Positions 47,294-48,325 of a DNA stretch of 48,325 nt are shown piece by piece (the first letter of the stretch is position 1; each line of letters opens with the position of its first letter). The notes beneath the pieces are model-generated. The model had not been told where the DNA came from. It saw nothing but the letters and a program-made list of their open reading frames with translations, and did not search any database. The position numbers and the translations under genes were made by a program. The DNA comes from Halomonas heilongjiangensis (GTDB lineage Bacteria; Pseudomonadota; Gammaproteobacteria; Pseudomonadales; Halomonadaceae), in the NCBI RefSeq assembly GCF_002879645.1, contig NZ_PNRE01000031.1:1-48325 (forward strand), given 5' to 3'.

Positions 47294-48325
47294 CTAGCTA
47301 CCCGGATAGGGACCGGGGAGTAACAAGGTTGTCGTGAATCCCGGCACGGGCGGGGTCATCCAGCGCCGCGCTCGCCCGCGACCCAACGACTGCACCTTGC
47401 CCGCCGCCGCCAGCGCGTCGAGGGCCCGCTGCACGGTGCGCTGGCTGGCGCCCAGCGCCAGCGCCAGGGCCGAACTCGACCAGGTCTCGCCGTCGTCGAG
47501 CAGGGCGAGCACCGCGGCATGCGGCTCTTCGATCGGCCGCGCCAGCACCACGACCTCGCCGGTGCCGTGCGGCACCAGGGTGAAGCCTCGCGGCGTCGCC
47601 CGCACGTCGGCCAGCGTGCCGAGCGCCGTGCGCAGTCGCCCGACTTCGACGCGCAGCCGCGCACGATGGGTTTCATCGGCGAATCGGGTGCGGAAGGCTC
47701 GGGCGATGAGCGTGCCCCTCGGCACGTCGCCGGGCCAGGCTTCGCCCAGCAGGCGGACCAGCGCGAACAGCACCGGGCGCCTGGCGAGCGAGACCACGGT
47801 GCGGGCGTCACGCACCACATGGCGGCAGGCGTCCACGACGAGGGCCTTCGATGCCAGCAGCGCTTCGACCTCGTCGAGCAACAGGAGCCGCGCTTCGCCA
47901 TGCGCGATCAGGCGTGCCGCGGGCGTGGCCAGCACGCGGGCGGCGCTTTCGACCTCCGCCGTCAGCGCCGGGATCCCGGCGAGGCGGGCGGCGCGCTCGG
48001 CCCGAGCGAGCGCGGCGCGTGCCGCCGCCGTGCGCAGGCGGCGTATCGCGATCCCCGCCACCACCAGCGCGTGGGCCGTGCTCAAGGCGGGCGGAAGGAG
48101 CGCATGGTCGAGCTCGGCGAGCGCATGCTCCGCCTCGTCCAGGCGCCCGATCAGCAGCAGGCGCCGGGCCTCGAGGTAGCGCGCATGGGCGGCGTTCACC
48201 CGGTCGCCGTGTGCCTCGAGCGTCGCCCGCGCCGTGTCGAGCGCCTCCTCGGGCCAGCCGAGGTCGCGCGAGACGAGCGCGATCTCGGCCTCGGCGACGA
48301 CGCACCTCGCGCGGGCCACGGCCTC
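47294..48325 (-). CDS. HTH regulator (partial, 5' end outside the window)
   Basis: At least 343 residues; the frame is open to the window's right edge, so the N-terminus is missing. Most of it is Ala/Arg/Leu-rich helical repeats of TPR or SARP-like type ('EEALDTARATLEAHGDRVNA', 'RLLLIGRLDEAEHALAELDH'). Then follows 'RARLRVEVGRLRTALGTLAD' with 'TPRGFTLVP', similar to the winged helix of OmpR/SARP regulators, and a second helix-turn-helix 'SALALALGASQRTVQRALDA'. Possibly a transcription regulator of the downstream propeller gene, with which it shares strand and close spacing. Ligand or target unknown. Confidence 0.72.
   Translation of the reverse strand, partial: EAVARARCVVAEAEIALVSRDLGWPEEALDTARATLEAHGDRVNAAHARYLEARRLLLIGRLDEAEHALAELDHALLPPALSTAHALVVAGIAIRRLRTAAARAALARAERAARLAGIPALTAEVESAARVLATPAARLIAHGEARLLLLDEVEALLASKALVVDACRHVVRDARTVVSLARRPVLFALVRLLGEAWPGDVPRGTLIARAFRTRFADETHRARLRVEVGRLRTALGTLADVRATPRGFTLVPHGTGEVVVLARPIEEPHAAVLALLDDGETWSSSALALALGASQRTVQRALDALAAAGKVQSLGRGRARRWMTPPVPGFTTTLLLPGPYPGS

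Overview
The window looks like chromosomal DNA of a halophilic gammaproteobacterium, most likely Halomonas or a close relative. The evidence is the high-GC backbone, the order xseA / guaB-guaA, the CsbD-type stress gene and the 'antifreeze/phasin-like' small protein. This placement is by recognition of protein sequences only; no database search was possible. No tRNA, rRNA, CRISPR array or integrase is visible.

Layout. (1) 1-5212 is core genome: the 5' part of xseA, an exported PRC-barrel-like protein with an 18-bp tandem repeat, a CsbD-family gene, then guaB-guaA closed by a good terminator. (2) 5213-22339 is a defence island of lower GC. It holds a rightward restriction operon dptF-dptG-dptH plus an AIPR-family gene, facing a leftward DNA phosphorothioation operon dndB-C-D-E; one hairpin sits between them. 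dndB-E place sulfur in the DNA backbone and dptFGH attack unmodified DNA, so this is a complete modification/restriction system except for the cysteine desulfurase dndA, whose role a housekeeping IscS probably takes. Beyond it lie an IS4/IS10-type transposase remnant and a leftward HIT-HNH gene pair with a 4-bp overlap, probably a second nuclease-based defence module. (3) 22472-29756 is mosaic: a PAAR protein with a TPR lipoprotein, an acetyl-CoA hydrolase/transferase family gene, a DadA-like oxidoreductase, a DUF1289 pair, a second degenerate copy of the PAAR 5' region interrupted by a palindromic element, and a LysE exporter. (4) 29882-37422 is ordinary accessory metabolism and transport: an MDR oxidoreductase, a phasin-like protein, a DUF899 protein, a LysR regulator divergent from an EamA transporter, a second EamA transporter, and a GNAT-phosphotransferase pair. 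(5) 37572-38037 holds gene debris. (6) 38393-43784 is a quorum-sensing locus: luxR and luxI homologues followed on the same strand by a flavin amine/amino-acid oxidase and a thiamine-diphosphate 2-oxoacid decarboxylase. (7) 44390-48325 has two unknown genes, a fused pair of broken genes (SRAP peptidase and IS256 transposase), a beta-propeller protein and a partial DNA-binding regulator.

The most interesting candidates are the AIPR gene locked into the dpt operon together with a sharp composition break inside dptH, the HIT-HNH pair beside the Dnd system, the three-copy half-site cluster in the dndB promoter, and the luxRI / oxidase / decarboxylase cluster, which predicts a population-density-controlled route from an amino acid to an aldehyde or acyloin.
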